From an uncultured Clostridia bacterium (GTDB lineage: Bacteria; Bacillota; Clostridia; TANB77; CAG-508): DNA of 11,205 nucleotides. Below, piece after piece: positions 1 through 6,233 of the stretch; within the stretch, counting starts at the first letter, position 1; every line of letters starts with the position of its first letter. The stretch spans positions 1-11,205 of the forward strand of contig CAJFQT010000042.1 of the NCBI GenBank assembly GCA_904419095.1, in the 5' to 3' direction. Below the pieces are notes generated by a model. That model was not told where the DNA came from and did no database searches. It worked only from the letters and a program-made list of their open reading frames with translations. A program made the translations under genes and the position numbers.

Positions 1-2
1 GA

Positions 3-515
3 TTAGTAGCACATGTTGCTAAAAAATATTCTACAACAAATGTTGACCAAGATGACCTAATATCAATAGGAACAATAGGACTAATAAAAGGAATAAATAG
101 TTTTAATTTAGAAAAAGGAAGTAAGCTTAGTACATATGTTTCAAGATGTATAGATAACGAAATTTTAATGCATCTAAGAGCAACAAAAAAATTAAATGCA
201 GAAGTATATTTAAATGAACCAATTGGAAAAGATAAAGACGATAATGTTGTAACATTACAAGAAGTGTTAGAAAATAATGATAGACCAATAGAAGATGAGG
301 TAGATTTAAAGATGAAAATAAAACTCTTATATAAAAAAATAAAAGAAGTATTAAAAGATAGAGAAAAAACAATAATAGAATTAAGATTTGGTCTAGACGG
401 GCATAAACCAAAAACACAACATGAAATTGCAGAAATGATGGGAATTTCCCGTAGTTACGTTTCAAGAATTGAAACAAAAGCAATACATAAGTTATCAAAT
501 GAAATTAAGGAGTAA
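3..515 (+). CDS. sigK: RNA polymerase sporulation sigma factor SigK, 5' truncated by window edge
   Basis: This is the late mother-cell sigma factor that directs core RNA polymerase to spore coat and maturation genes. The reading frame is open from base 3, so the ATG at 168 is internal; 170 C-terminal residues are visible and the pro-sequence and start lie upstream. Region 2 is seen as DDLISIGTIGLIKGINSF followed by a conserved STYVSRCIDNEILMHLR block. Region 4 carries DREKTIIELRFGLDG and the helix-turn-helix HEIAEMMGISRSYVSRIE. The sister factor SigE shares the NEILM block, but the HLRATKK and NEPIGKDKDDN blocks and the ISRSYVSRIE ending resemble SigK more. The visible part runs unbroken from region 2 to region 4. 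No terminator with a U-run follows the stop. SigK versus SigE is an inference from remembered family sequences. Confidence 0.82.
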   Translation, partial: LVAHVAKKYSTTNVDQDDLISIGTIGLIKGINSFNLEKGSKLSTYVSRCIDNEILMHLRATKKLNAEVYLNEPIGKDKDDNVVTLQEVLENNDRPIEDEVDLKMKIKLLYKKIKEVLKDREKTIIELRFGLDGHKPKTQHEIAEMMGISRSYVSRIETKAIHKLSNEIKE

Positions 516-582
516 ATAGAATATTATATTATATCATATCATCCTTTTTAAATTCTCATCAAAATTAAATAAATATTTGTAA

Positions 583-618
583 CAACTTTTATCATTTTAT
601 CATAATGAAATAAAGTTG
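583..618. other. Weak hairpin in the sigK-GH144 gap
   Basis: CAACTTT at 583-589 can pair with AAAGTTG at 612-618, with a nested TCATT/AATGA pair inside. No T-run follows on either strand, so it is not a standard intrinsic terminator. The rest of 516-631 shows nothing recognisable. Confidence 0.2.
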
Positions 619-631
619 CTAAAAAATACCA

Positions 632-660
632 TTGAATAGAATATATTAGTAAGATATAAT
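632..660 (+). promoter_or_regulatory. Sigma-A type promoter for the GH144-like gene
   Basis: TTGAAT (632-637) and TATAAT (655-660) are separated by exactly 17 bp. Transcription would begin near 667, directly in front of the Shine-Dalgarno GAGGTGG (668-674), giving a leader of only about 12 bases. The very short leader is the main doubt. Confidence 0.5.
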
Positions 661-678
661 CTATTTAGAGGTGGTGTT

Positions 679-1932
679 ATGCAATTATTAAAATCTACTG
701 AACATAAAATTTTGATGAAAGAATTAAAAAAGAGCTATAAATTTTTTATGAAAGAAATTAATTTAGATGAACATAGTAAAGGATATGGACTTATAAGAGA
801 TAAATCTGAATTTGCACAAGAAATTGCCAGCATTGCATCAGTAGGGTATGGGCTAGCAGCACTAGTCATAGGAGTCCAGCATAACTGGATAAGATATGAA
901 GAGGCATTTAAAAGAGCAAGTAAAACATTAGATACATTTTTAAAAAATGTAGAAGGAACAAATGGATTTTTCTATCATTTTATAAATATGAAAACAGGGA
1001 AAAGAGAATGGAATAGTGAATTATCAATAATTGACACAGGAATATTTATTTGTGGAGCAATAACAGCAGGAGAATATTTTGGAAAAGAAATAAAAGAAAA
1101 AGCAGAAATATTATATAAAAAAATAAATTGGGAATGGTATAGAAATACTGACAACAATTATTTTTATATGGGATATATTCCAGAAAAAGGATTTTGGGGA
1201 GCATGGGACATGTATGCAGAACAACTGATGTTATATGTATTAGGAGTTTCGTCTCCCACATTTCCAATTGATGAGAGCATGTATGATGCTTTTTTAAAGA
1301 AAAGGAAAGATTATAAAAAAATAAAAGACATAATATATACTTACTGTGGCACATTATTTACATATCAATTTTCGCATGCATGGATAGACTTTAGAGGAAA
1401 GAAAGATTTAAATGGAATTGATTGGTATGAAAATTCAGTAAAAGCAACAAAAGCAAACAGACAATATTGTATAGACAATCAAGAAAAATACAAAACATAT
1501 AATAAAAATTCATGGGGGTTAACCGCTTGTGTAGGACCAAAAGGATATTCAGGAGGATATGGAGCAGAACCATGTGAAGCAAATTTAGGCATAGAAAATG
1601 ATGGAACAGTAGCACCAGCAGGAGCAATAGGATCTATTGTATTCACACCAGAAGAAACATTAAATACAATAAAATATTATTATAAAAAATTTCCAAAATT
1701 GTGGGGAAAATATGGATTTAAAGATGGTTTCAATATAGAAGGAACTAAACCTTGGTTTTCAAAAGAATATATTGGTATAGATAAAGGAATTGAAATAGTT
1801 ATGATAGAAAACTATTTAAATGGAACTATATGGAAATATTTTATGAAAAATAAATATGTCATAGACGGTTTAAATAGATTAGGAATAACAAAAGAAAAAA
1901 GAGAAAAAGAAACATTAATAACTAAGAATTAA
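679..1932 (+). CDS. Glycoamylase-like (PF10091) protein, putative GH144-type beta-1,2-glucanase
   Basis: A 417-residue protein that I place in the Glycoamylase-like domain family. Its characterised GH144 members are endo-beta-1,2-glucanases with an (alpha/alpha)6 barrel, and the domain also occurs inside cyclic beta-1,2-glucan synthases. Visible blocks are SIASVGYGLAAL (51-62), GFFYHFINMKTGK (96-108), ELSIIDTGIFICG (114-126), GFWGAWDMYAEQLMLY (171-186), FSHAWIDFRG (231-240), the GLTACVGPKGYSGGYG stretch (280-295) and DGTVAPAGAIGS (308-319). The acidic residues E114, D119 and E181 sit in conserved blocks and are candidates for catalysis; I cannot assign roles. There is no signal peptide or membrane segment, so it should be cytosolic. 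GAGGTGG lies five bases before the ATG. It is flanked by its own promoter and a terminator, so it is probably monocistronic. Family confidence is high, substrate confidence low. Confidence 0.8.
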   Translation: MQLLKSTEHKILMKELKKSYKFFMKEINLDEHSKGYGLIRDKSEFAQEIASIASVGYGLAALVIGVQHNWIRYEEAFKRASKTLDTFLKNVEGTNGFFYHFINMKTGKREWNSELSIIDTGIFICGAITAGEYFGKEIKEKAEILYKKINWEWYRNTDNNYFYMGYIPEKGFWGAWDMYAEQLMLYVLGVSSPTFPIDESMYDAFLKKRKDYKKIKDIIYTYCGTLFTYQFSHAWIDFRGKKDLNGIDWYENSVKATKANRQYCIDNQEKYKTYNKNSWGLTACVGPKGYSGGYGAEPCEANLGIENDGTVAPAGAIGSIVFTPEETLNTIKYYYKKFPKLWGKYGFKDGFNIEGTKPWFSKEYIGIDKGIEIVMIENYLNGTIWKYFMKNKYVIDGLNRLGITKEKREKETLITKN

Positions 1933-2071
1933 TGAAAAAAACATTAATATAGAGGAATGGATGTTTTAAACCTTTATATGCCCTTAAAAAAAAAGAAACA
2001 TAAAAGTAATCATACACATAATATAAAAATAATTAAAAAACATTCATTATTAAATATACATAAATCAAAAA

Positions 2072-2122
2072 TAATAGCCAATAGAAATATAAACATAATT
2101 TCTATTGGCTATTAATATTTTT
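2072..2122. terminator. Bidirectional intrinsic terminator between converging genes
   Basis: A perfect 17-bp stem pairs 2072-2088 with 2098-2114 around a 9-base loop (core AATAGCCAATAGAAAT). A T-rich run follows on the plus strand (2115-2122) and an A-run precedes it (2067-2071), which is a T-run on the minus strand. It can end both the GH144-like gene, 140 bases upstream, and the small minus-strand gene that stops at 2181. Confidence 0.8.
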
Positions 2123-2180
2123 ACACATTACAAAAACTAAAAAATAAATAATTTAAAAAATAAAATCCAAATTAATTAAA

Positions 2181-2354
2181 TTAAGTAACAATATTCAAAA
2201 CAATTATAAAAAGTGCATATATAATTGACTTTACACAAATACTTAAAGTTTTATGAAATATTTTATTTATTTTTACTAATCTATCATCTTTTTTTATTAC
2301 TAATGAATTTATATTAGTTGGTGAGTATGTAATATTATATCTTTGCATTTTCAT
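2181..2354 (-). CDS. Small hypothetical protein with C-terminal hydrophobic segment (57 aa)
   Basis: I do not recognise this protein. It reads ATG at 2354 to TAA at 2181 and gives MKMQRYNITYSPTNINSLVI, then a basic middle (KKDDRLVKINKIFHKT, residues 21-36), then a hydrophobic end SIIYALFIIVLNIVT (43-57). The tail is long enough for a short membrane anchor. Support for a real gene comes from its context: AAAGGAG at 2358-2364, a TTGACT/TAAAAT promoter with 17-bp spacing about 50 bases upstream, and the 17-bp terminator downstream. A second ATG at 2348 (55 residues) has the better Shine-Dalgarno spacing, nine bases against three, and may be the true start. It is a single gene, convergent with the GH144-like gene and divergent from the FemX-like gene. 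A small membrane peptide, possibly toxin-like or sporulation-related, is only a guess. Confidence 0.6.
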   Translation of the reverse strand: MKMQRYNITYSPTNINSLVIKKDDRLVKINKIFHKTLSICVKSIIYALFIIVLNIVT

Positions 2355-2357
2355 CAA

Positions 2358-2364
2358 CTCCTTT
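2358..2364 (-). promoter_or_regulatory. Shine-Dalgarno of the small minus-strand gene
   Basis: Read on the minus strand this is AAAGGAG, three bases before the ATG at 2354 and nine before the ATG at 2348. It is the strongest single argument that the 57-codon frame is translated. Confidence 0.65.
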
Positions 2365-2400
2365 GTAGTTTGTTGATTCTACTTTAGTATCTATAATATA

Positions 2401-2429
2401 ATTTTAACCTAAAAATTGGAAAAAGTCAA
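2401..2429 (-). promoter_or_regulatory. Sigma-A type promoter for the small minus-strand gene
   Basis: On the minus strand TTGACT (2424-2429) and TAAAAT (2401-2406) are separated by exactly 17 bp. The predicted leader to the ATG at 2354 is about 40 bases. The -35 differs from TTGACA by one base. Confidence 0.6.
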
Positions 2430-2641
2430 TAAAAATGAAATGAAAATGTAATATACTTGTAACACAACTGTAATGTTAAAAAGAAAAAGATATTCTTTAA
2501 TAGTCTAGGAAAGCATTCTGTCACAATCCAGTCGACCATAAAAGTAAGACGTTCAAAAGATTGTTTAATATATTTTTAAATGTTTTCATACTTACTTAAT
2601 TTCAGAAAGAATATGAAATTTGAAACAATAAGAAAAATTAC
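2430..2641. other. Divergent intergenic stretch with nothing recognised
   Basis: This separates the divergent promoters of the small minus-strand gene and the FemX-like gene. I see no RNA gene, repeat or convincing reading frame. A 50-codon plus-strand frame from 2580 lacks a Shine-Dalgarno and overlaps the next gene. Confidence 0.4.
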
Positions 2642-2670
2642 TTGTAAAAAACGACATCTTGGTGTAAAAT
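2642..2670 (+). promoter_or_regulatory. Sigma-A type promoter for the femX-like gene
   Basis: TTGTAA (2642-2647) and TAAAAT (2665-2670) are separated by exactly 17 bp, predicting a start near 2677 and a leader of about 36 bases. The Shine-Dalgarno AGGAGG is at 2696-2701, eleven bases before the ATG. This is likely the main promoter of the femX-alr-DUF1189 group. Confidence 0.6.
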
Positions 2671-2712
2671 ACACATATATTGTGAATAATAAACTAGGAG
2701 GAAAAAGAAACA

Positions 2713-3774
2713 ATGAGATTTGTAACAGATGAGAAATCAAAGGAAGAATATAAAAAATTTTTAGAAAGCAATGAAAGATGCAATTTTCAACAATCACTAG
2801 AATGGGCAGAAGTAAAAAAACCATATTGGAAACCAGAAGTAATATTAGCAGAAGATGACGACAAAAATATAATTGGTTCACTATGTGTATGGATTCGTAA
2901 AATGCCAATATTTGGAAACATAATGTATGCATCTAGAGGTCCAGTATGTGATGTACACGACTTAGGAGTATTAAAGCAACTAACAGATGGAGCAAAAGAA
3001 CTTGCAAAAAAATATAAAGCAATAGTATTAAGAATAGAGCCAGATGTAGAAAGTGACGATAAAGAATTCAGAAAATATGTAACAGAACTAGGCTATAAAA
3101 TAAAAGATGACGCAAAAGACTTCATGGACGAAATTCAACCAAGATATGTATTTCGTTTAGACATCAAAGGAAAAACAGAAGAAGAAGTAATGGCAGGATT
3201 CCACCAAAAATGGAGATACAATATCCGTTTAGCAGGAAGAAAAGGTGTAACTGTAAAAGAAGGAACAAGAGAAGACCTAAAAACATTCCATAAAATAATG
3301 GTAGAAACAGGAGCAAGAGATGGATTCATAATAAGACCATTAGAATACTTTGAAAAAATGTATGACAATCTAGCACCAGAACATATGAAACTATTACTAG
3401 CATACTATGAAGGAAAAGCAATATCAGGAGTTATACCAATATTCTATGGAAACAAAACATGGTACTTATATGGCGCAAGCAGTAACGAACACAGAAATCT
3501 AATGCCAAATTATCTTTTACAATGGGAAATGATAAAAATGGCAATAGCAAGACATGATGATATATATGACTTCAGAGGAGTATCAGGAGTAGTAGACGAA
3601 TCACATCCACAATATGGATTATATAGATTCAAAAAAGGATTCGGAGGAAAATTCACAGAATTTTTAGGAGAAATTTACATTCCATACAAACCATTAAAAT
3701 ATAAACTATATAAATTCTCAGAAAAAATGTTCCGAAAAATAAGACAATTAAAAATAGGAAAAAAAGGGAATTAG
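2713..3774 (+). CDS. FemAB/FemX-type peptidoglycan bridge aminoacyltransferase
   Basis: A 353-residue FemAB-family protein. Family members transfer an amino acid from charged tRNA to the lysine (or equivalent) of the lipid II stem peptide on the cytoplasmic face, starting the cross-bridge. Two GNAT-like halves are visible. The first includes NFQQSLEWAEVKK (24-36) and MYASRGPV (71-78). The second starts with the FHQKWRYNIRLAGRKGV block (163-179) and continues with MPNYLLQWEMIKMA (264-277), YDFRGVSG (285-292) and GLYRFKKGFGGKFTEFLGE (302-320). Length is near that of Weissella FemX, and there is no coiled-coil insertion as in staphylococcal FemA. The transferred amino acid (Ala, Gly or Ser) cannot be read from sequence. 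A racemase-like gene follows 127 bases later, in agreement with an envelope role. The stop codon lies inside a GGGACGG repeat, so the last residues may be shaped by that element. Confidence 0.88.
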   Translation: MRFVTDEKSKEEYKKFLESNERCNFQQSLEWAEVKKPYWKPEVILAEDDDKNIIGSLCVWIRKMPIFGNIMYASRGPVCDVHDLGVLKQLTDGAKELAKKYKAIVLRIEPDVESDDKEFRKYVTELGYKIKDDAKDFMDEIQPRYVFRLDIKGKTEEEVMAGFHQKWRYNIRLAGRKGVTVKEGTREDLKTFHKIMVETGARDGFIIRPLEYFEKMYDNLAPEHMKLLLAYYEGKAISGVIPIFYGNKTWYLYGASSNEHRNLMPNYLLQWEMIKMAIARHDDIYDFRGVSGVVDESHPQYGLYRFKKGFGGKFTEFLGEIYIPYKPLKYKLYKFSEKMFRKIRQLKIGKKGN

Positions 3775-3822
3775 GGACGGTCCTTAAAATCCCTCCTAGA
3801 AGGGATTCAGGGGACGGACCTT
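3774..3822. repeat. GGGACGG-type imperfect palindrome (REP-like)
   Basis: Two near-identical 12-mers, GGGACGGTCCTT (3774-3785) and GGGACGGACCTT (3811-3822), flank an exact inner stem, AATCCCT (3788-3794) with AGGGATT (3801-3807), around a 6-base loop. GTCC (3780-3783) can also pair with GGAC (3812-3815), lengthening the hairpin. It starts on the last base of the upstream stop codon. The GC content is far above that of its surroundings and no T-run follows, so it looks like a dispersed palindromic repeat more than a terminator. GGGGAC-cored palindromes of this kind are common in Clostridia; I infer the class from that resemblance. Confidence 0.6.
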
Positions 3823-3901
3823 CAAATTTGTAAATGAAGGAAAGTAAAAAAATCCTTAATTTTCTCAAAATAGACTGAAAATATATAGGAGAAACCTAAG
3901 T

Positions 3902-5020
3902 ATGAAAAAAGTAATAATAAAAAAAGAAGATTTAATACAAAACATTGAAAAAATAAAAAAACATGCAGAAAAAAATGGAAAAGATGATAATGGAAACTAC
4001 ACAAAAATAATAGCAGTAGTAAAAGGAAATGGATATGGATTAGACATTATTGAATTCACGAAATTTTTAATAGATCAAGGAATTGATTTTTTTGCTGTTG
4101 CAACAATTGAAGAAGCAAAAAAAATTAGACAAGCTGGGATAAAAAACAATCTTCTTATGCTATCTTCTAGCTGTATCAAAGAAGATGTAAAATGGCTTAT
4201 TGAAAATAACGTAATATTGACAATAGGTTCAGAAAAAGATGTAGAAATAGCAAATGAACTTGGAAAAAAATTAGAAAAAAAAGTTAGAGTTCATCTAAAG
4301 ATAGATACAGGATTTGGAAGATATGGTTTTATTTATTCAGAAAGAGAAAAAATGATAGAAACGTTAAAAAATGCTGAAAATTTAAAGATAGAAGGAACAT
4401 TTACTCATTTTTCAATAGCATTTTTTGATGATAAATACACAAAGCTTCAATTTAAAAGATTTATAGACTGTATAGGAGTTTTAAAAATGAATAATATAAA
4501 TACAGGAATGTTACATGTATGTAACTCATCTGCATTTATAAAATTTCCATCAATGCATTTAAATGCAGTTAGAGTTGGTTCAGCCTTTTTAGGAAGACTA
4601 TCAATACCAAACACATTAGGACTTAAAAAAATAGGATACCTAGAATCAGAAGTATCAGAAATAAAAAAATTGCCCAAAAATTTTAATGTTGGATATTCAA
4701 ATACATACAAAACAAAAAAAGAAACAGATATAGCAATAATTCCTTGTGGATATATGGACGGAATAAATATGCAAATAGGAAGAGACACCTTTAGACCTAT
4801 AGATAAATTACGATATATTGTAAGAGATATAAAAGATAGTTTGAAAAAACAAAAATTAACAGTTGAAATAAATAATCAAATATGTACAGTACTTGGAAGA
4901 GTGGGCACATATCATGTAATTGCAGACATAACAGGAAAAAATATAACACCAGGAAATAAAGCTATATTTAATATATATCCTGGTTATGTAGATAGCAGTA
5001 TAAGGAGGGAATATCAATAG
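3902..5020 (+). CDS. alr: Atypical alanine racemase family protein (PLP, fold type III)
   Basis: A 372-residue PLP enzyme of the alanine racemase family, expected to interconvert L- and D-alanine, or a similar amino acid such as serine, for peptidoglycan. The PLP lysine K41 is in VVKGNGYGLD (canonical VVKANAYGHG). K133, R140 and the KIDTGFGRYGF block match the KVDTGMGRLG block, H169 is in THFS, HVCNSSA (205-211) matches HIANSAA, the second catalytic base Y265 is in VGYSNTY, and CGYMDG (282-287) matches IGYADG. Two things are unusual. The canonical GRVCMDQ reads GRVGTYH (332-338), so the Met-Asp pair at the active-site entry is absent, and residues 292-320 form an extra charged stretch. AGGAG (3887-3891) sits ten bases before the ATG. 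The stop abuts the next ATG with no gap. The family is sure, the substrate is not. Confidence 0.85.
   Translation: MKKVIIKKEDLIQNIEKIKKHAEKNGKDDNGNYTKIIAVVKGNGYGLDIIEFTKFLIDQGIDFFAVATIEEAKKIRQAGIKNNLLMLSSSCIKEDVKWLIENNVILTIGSEKDVEIANELGKKLEKKVRVHLKIDTGFGRYGFIYSEREKMIETLKNAENLKIEGTFTHFSIAFFDDKYTKLQFKRFIDCIGVLKMNNINTGMLHVCNSSAFIKFPSMHLNAVRVGSAFLGRLSIPNTLGLKKIGYLESEVSEIKKLPKNFNVGYSNTYKTKKETDIAIIPCGYMDGINMQIGRDTFRPIDKLRYIVRDIKDSLKKQKLTVEINNQICTVLGRVGTYHVIADITGKNITPGNKAIFNIYPGYVDSSIRREYQ
5002..5008 (+). promoter_or_regulatory. Shine-Dalgarno of the DUF1189-like gene inside the end of alr
   Basis: AAGGAGG lies in the last codons of the racemase gene, twelve bases before the ATG at 5021, and the two genes are directly adjoining. 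It fixes this start and points to coupled translation. Confidence 0.7.
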
Positions 5021-6124
5021 ATGGATGAAAAAGATATTGATAAAAAAGGCATAGAAAAAGATAAAACAACCAAAAATAAATTCAATAAAGGATTTTTTAA
5101 AAAATTATATTATTCAATAATAAAAATAGAAAAATATCCAGAAATGGCAACTGAAGGATTACCAAAAGCAATTATATACTTAGTTAAACTTATTGCAATT
5201 TTTGCTGTAATTTCTTGTTTAGGAACAATATATCAGTTAAGTAATTTATTAAAAGATGGAGTGAATTACTTAAGTGAAAGTTTCCCAGACTTTTCATATC
5301 AAGATGGAACTTTGCAAGTTCAAAGTGATGAAGTGCTAATATATGAAGAAATACCACAATTTGGAAAAGTAATAGTAGATACTAAAGAAGAAAATGAAGA
5401 AAAGATAAATGAATATATAACTCAAATCACAGATGCAGGAGACGGAGCAATAATACTAAAAGATAAAATTATAATAAAAACACAATCAGTAATGGGAACA
5501 GCAAATTATAACTATGCAGAATTATTTGGACAAATGGGACTTAATTCATTTAATAAACAAGATGTAATCAATTATATAAACAGTTCTCAAATTATGAGTC
5601 TATATGTAAACGTATTTATAATGATATTTATATACACATTTGTAATATATTTCTTCAATATCTTAACATATATAATATTTATAAGTTTATTTGGATGTAT
5701 TGCAAATTTACTAACAAAATTACGCATGAGATATGTAGCTATTTTCAATATGGCAGTATATTCAGTCACATTGTCAACAATACTATATATGATTTATGTA
5801 GGAGTTAATATATTTGTACCATATACAATTAAATATTTTGAACCTATGTATATATCAGTAGCTACAATTTATCTAATTGCTGCAATCTTTATATTAAAGT
5901 CAGAGACAATAAAAAAACAAATGGAAATAATTAAAATACAAGAGATACAAAAACAAGTAAGACAGGATTTAGAAAATGAAAAAGAACCTGACAGAGAAGA
6001 AAAAGAAAAAAATAAAGATACAGGAGACAAAGATAAAGAAGATAAAGAAAAAGAAGAACAAAAAGAAAATAATGAGAAAAAGAAAAGAAAAAAAGAAGAA
6101 GGACAAGAAGGAGAACTTGCATAA
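5021..6124 (+). CDS. DUF1189-like multi-pass membrane protein with K/E-rich tail
   Basis: A 367-residue membrane protein whose arrangement matches DUF1189 (the Bacillus YvdJ group), a family of unknown function. A charged N-terminus (1-27) is followed by a membrane segment at about 49-70. An outside domain at 71-190 contains the characteristic SFPDFSYQDGTLQVQSDE (87-104). A membrane bundle follows at about 191-226, 238-262 and 277-293. From about 297 the chain becomes a cytoplasmic, almost purely charged K/E/D/R tail of some 70 residues, probably disordered or helical. It directly follows alr without a gap and precedes ftsH by 109 bases, so co-transcription with the envelope genes is likely. 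Family assignment rests on the SFPDF/LQVQSDE block and topology. Confidence 0.72.
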   Translation: MDEKDIDKKGIEKDKTTKNKFNKGFFKKLYYSIIKIEKYPEMATEGLPKAIIYLVKLIAIFAVISCLGTIYQLSNLLKDGVNYLSESFPDFSYQDGTLQVQSDEVLIYEEIPQFGKVIVDTKEENEEKINEYITQITDAGDGAIILKDKIIIKTQSVMGTANYNYAELFGQMGLNSFNKQDVINYINSSQIMSLYVNVFIMIFIYTFVIYFFNILTYIIFISLFGCIANLLTKLRMRYVAIFNMAVYSVTLSTILYMIYVGVNIFVPYTIKYFEPMYISVATIYLIAAIFILKSETIKKQMEIIKIQEIQKQVRQDLENEKEPDREEKEKNKDTGDKDKEDKEKEEQKENNEKKKRKKEEGQEGELA

Positions 6125-6233
6125 AATAAAATTAACTCATTGGAATCTATAAAAAATAAAAGGTAAACAGCGTAACACTACAAATTTTTAGGTAATTATT
6201 GAAATTTGAGCTTTAAGAAAGGAAGATATTAAA

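Noticed and set aside
2580..2732. 50-codon plus-strand frame overlapping the start of the femX-like gene
   Set aside because: No Shine-Dalgarno in front of its ATG, it passes through the predicted promoter and ribosome site of the next gene, and its sequence resembles nothing known.
3834..3878. 14-codon frame between femX and alr
   Set aside because: No ribosome site and too short; the stretch is better read as leader of alr.
6181..6208. CAAATTT/AAATTTG inverted pair before ftsH as a riboswitch or operator
   Set aside because: Only seven A/T-rich pairs with a 14-base loop, which is expected by chance at this base composition.
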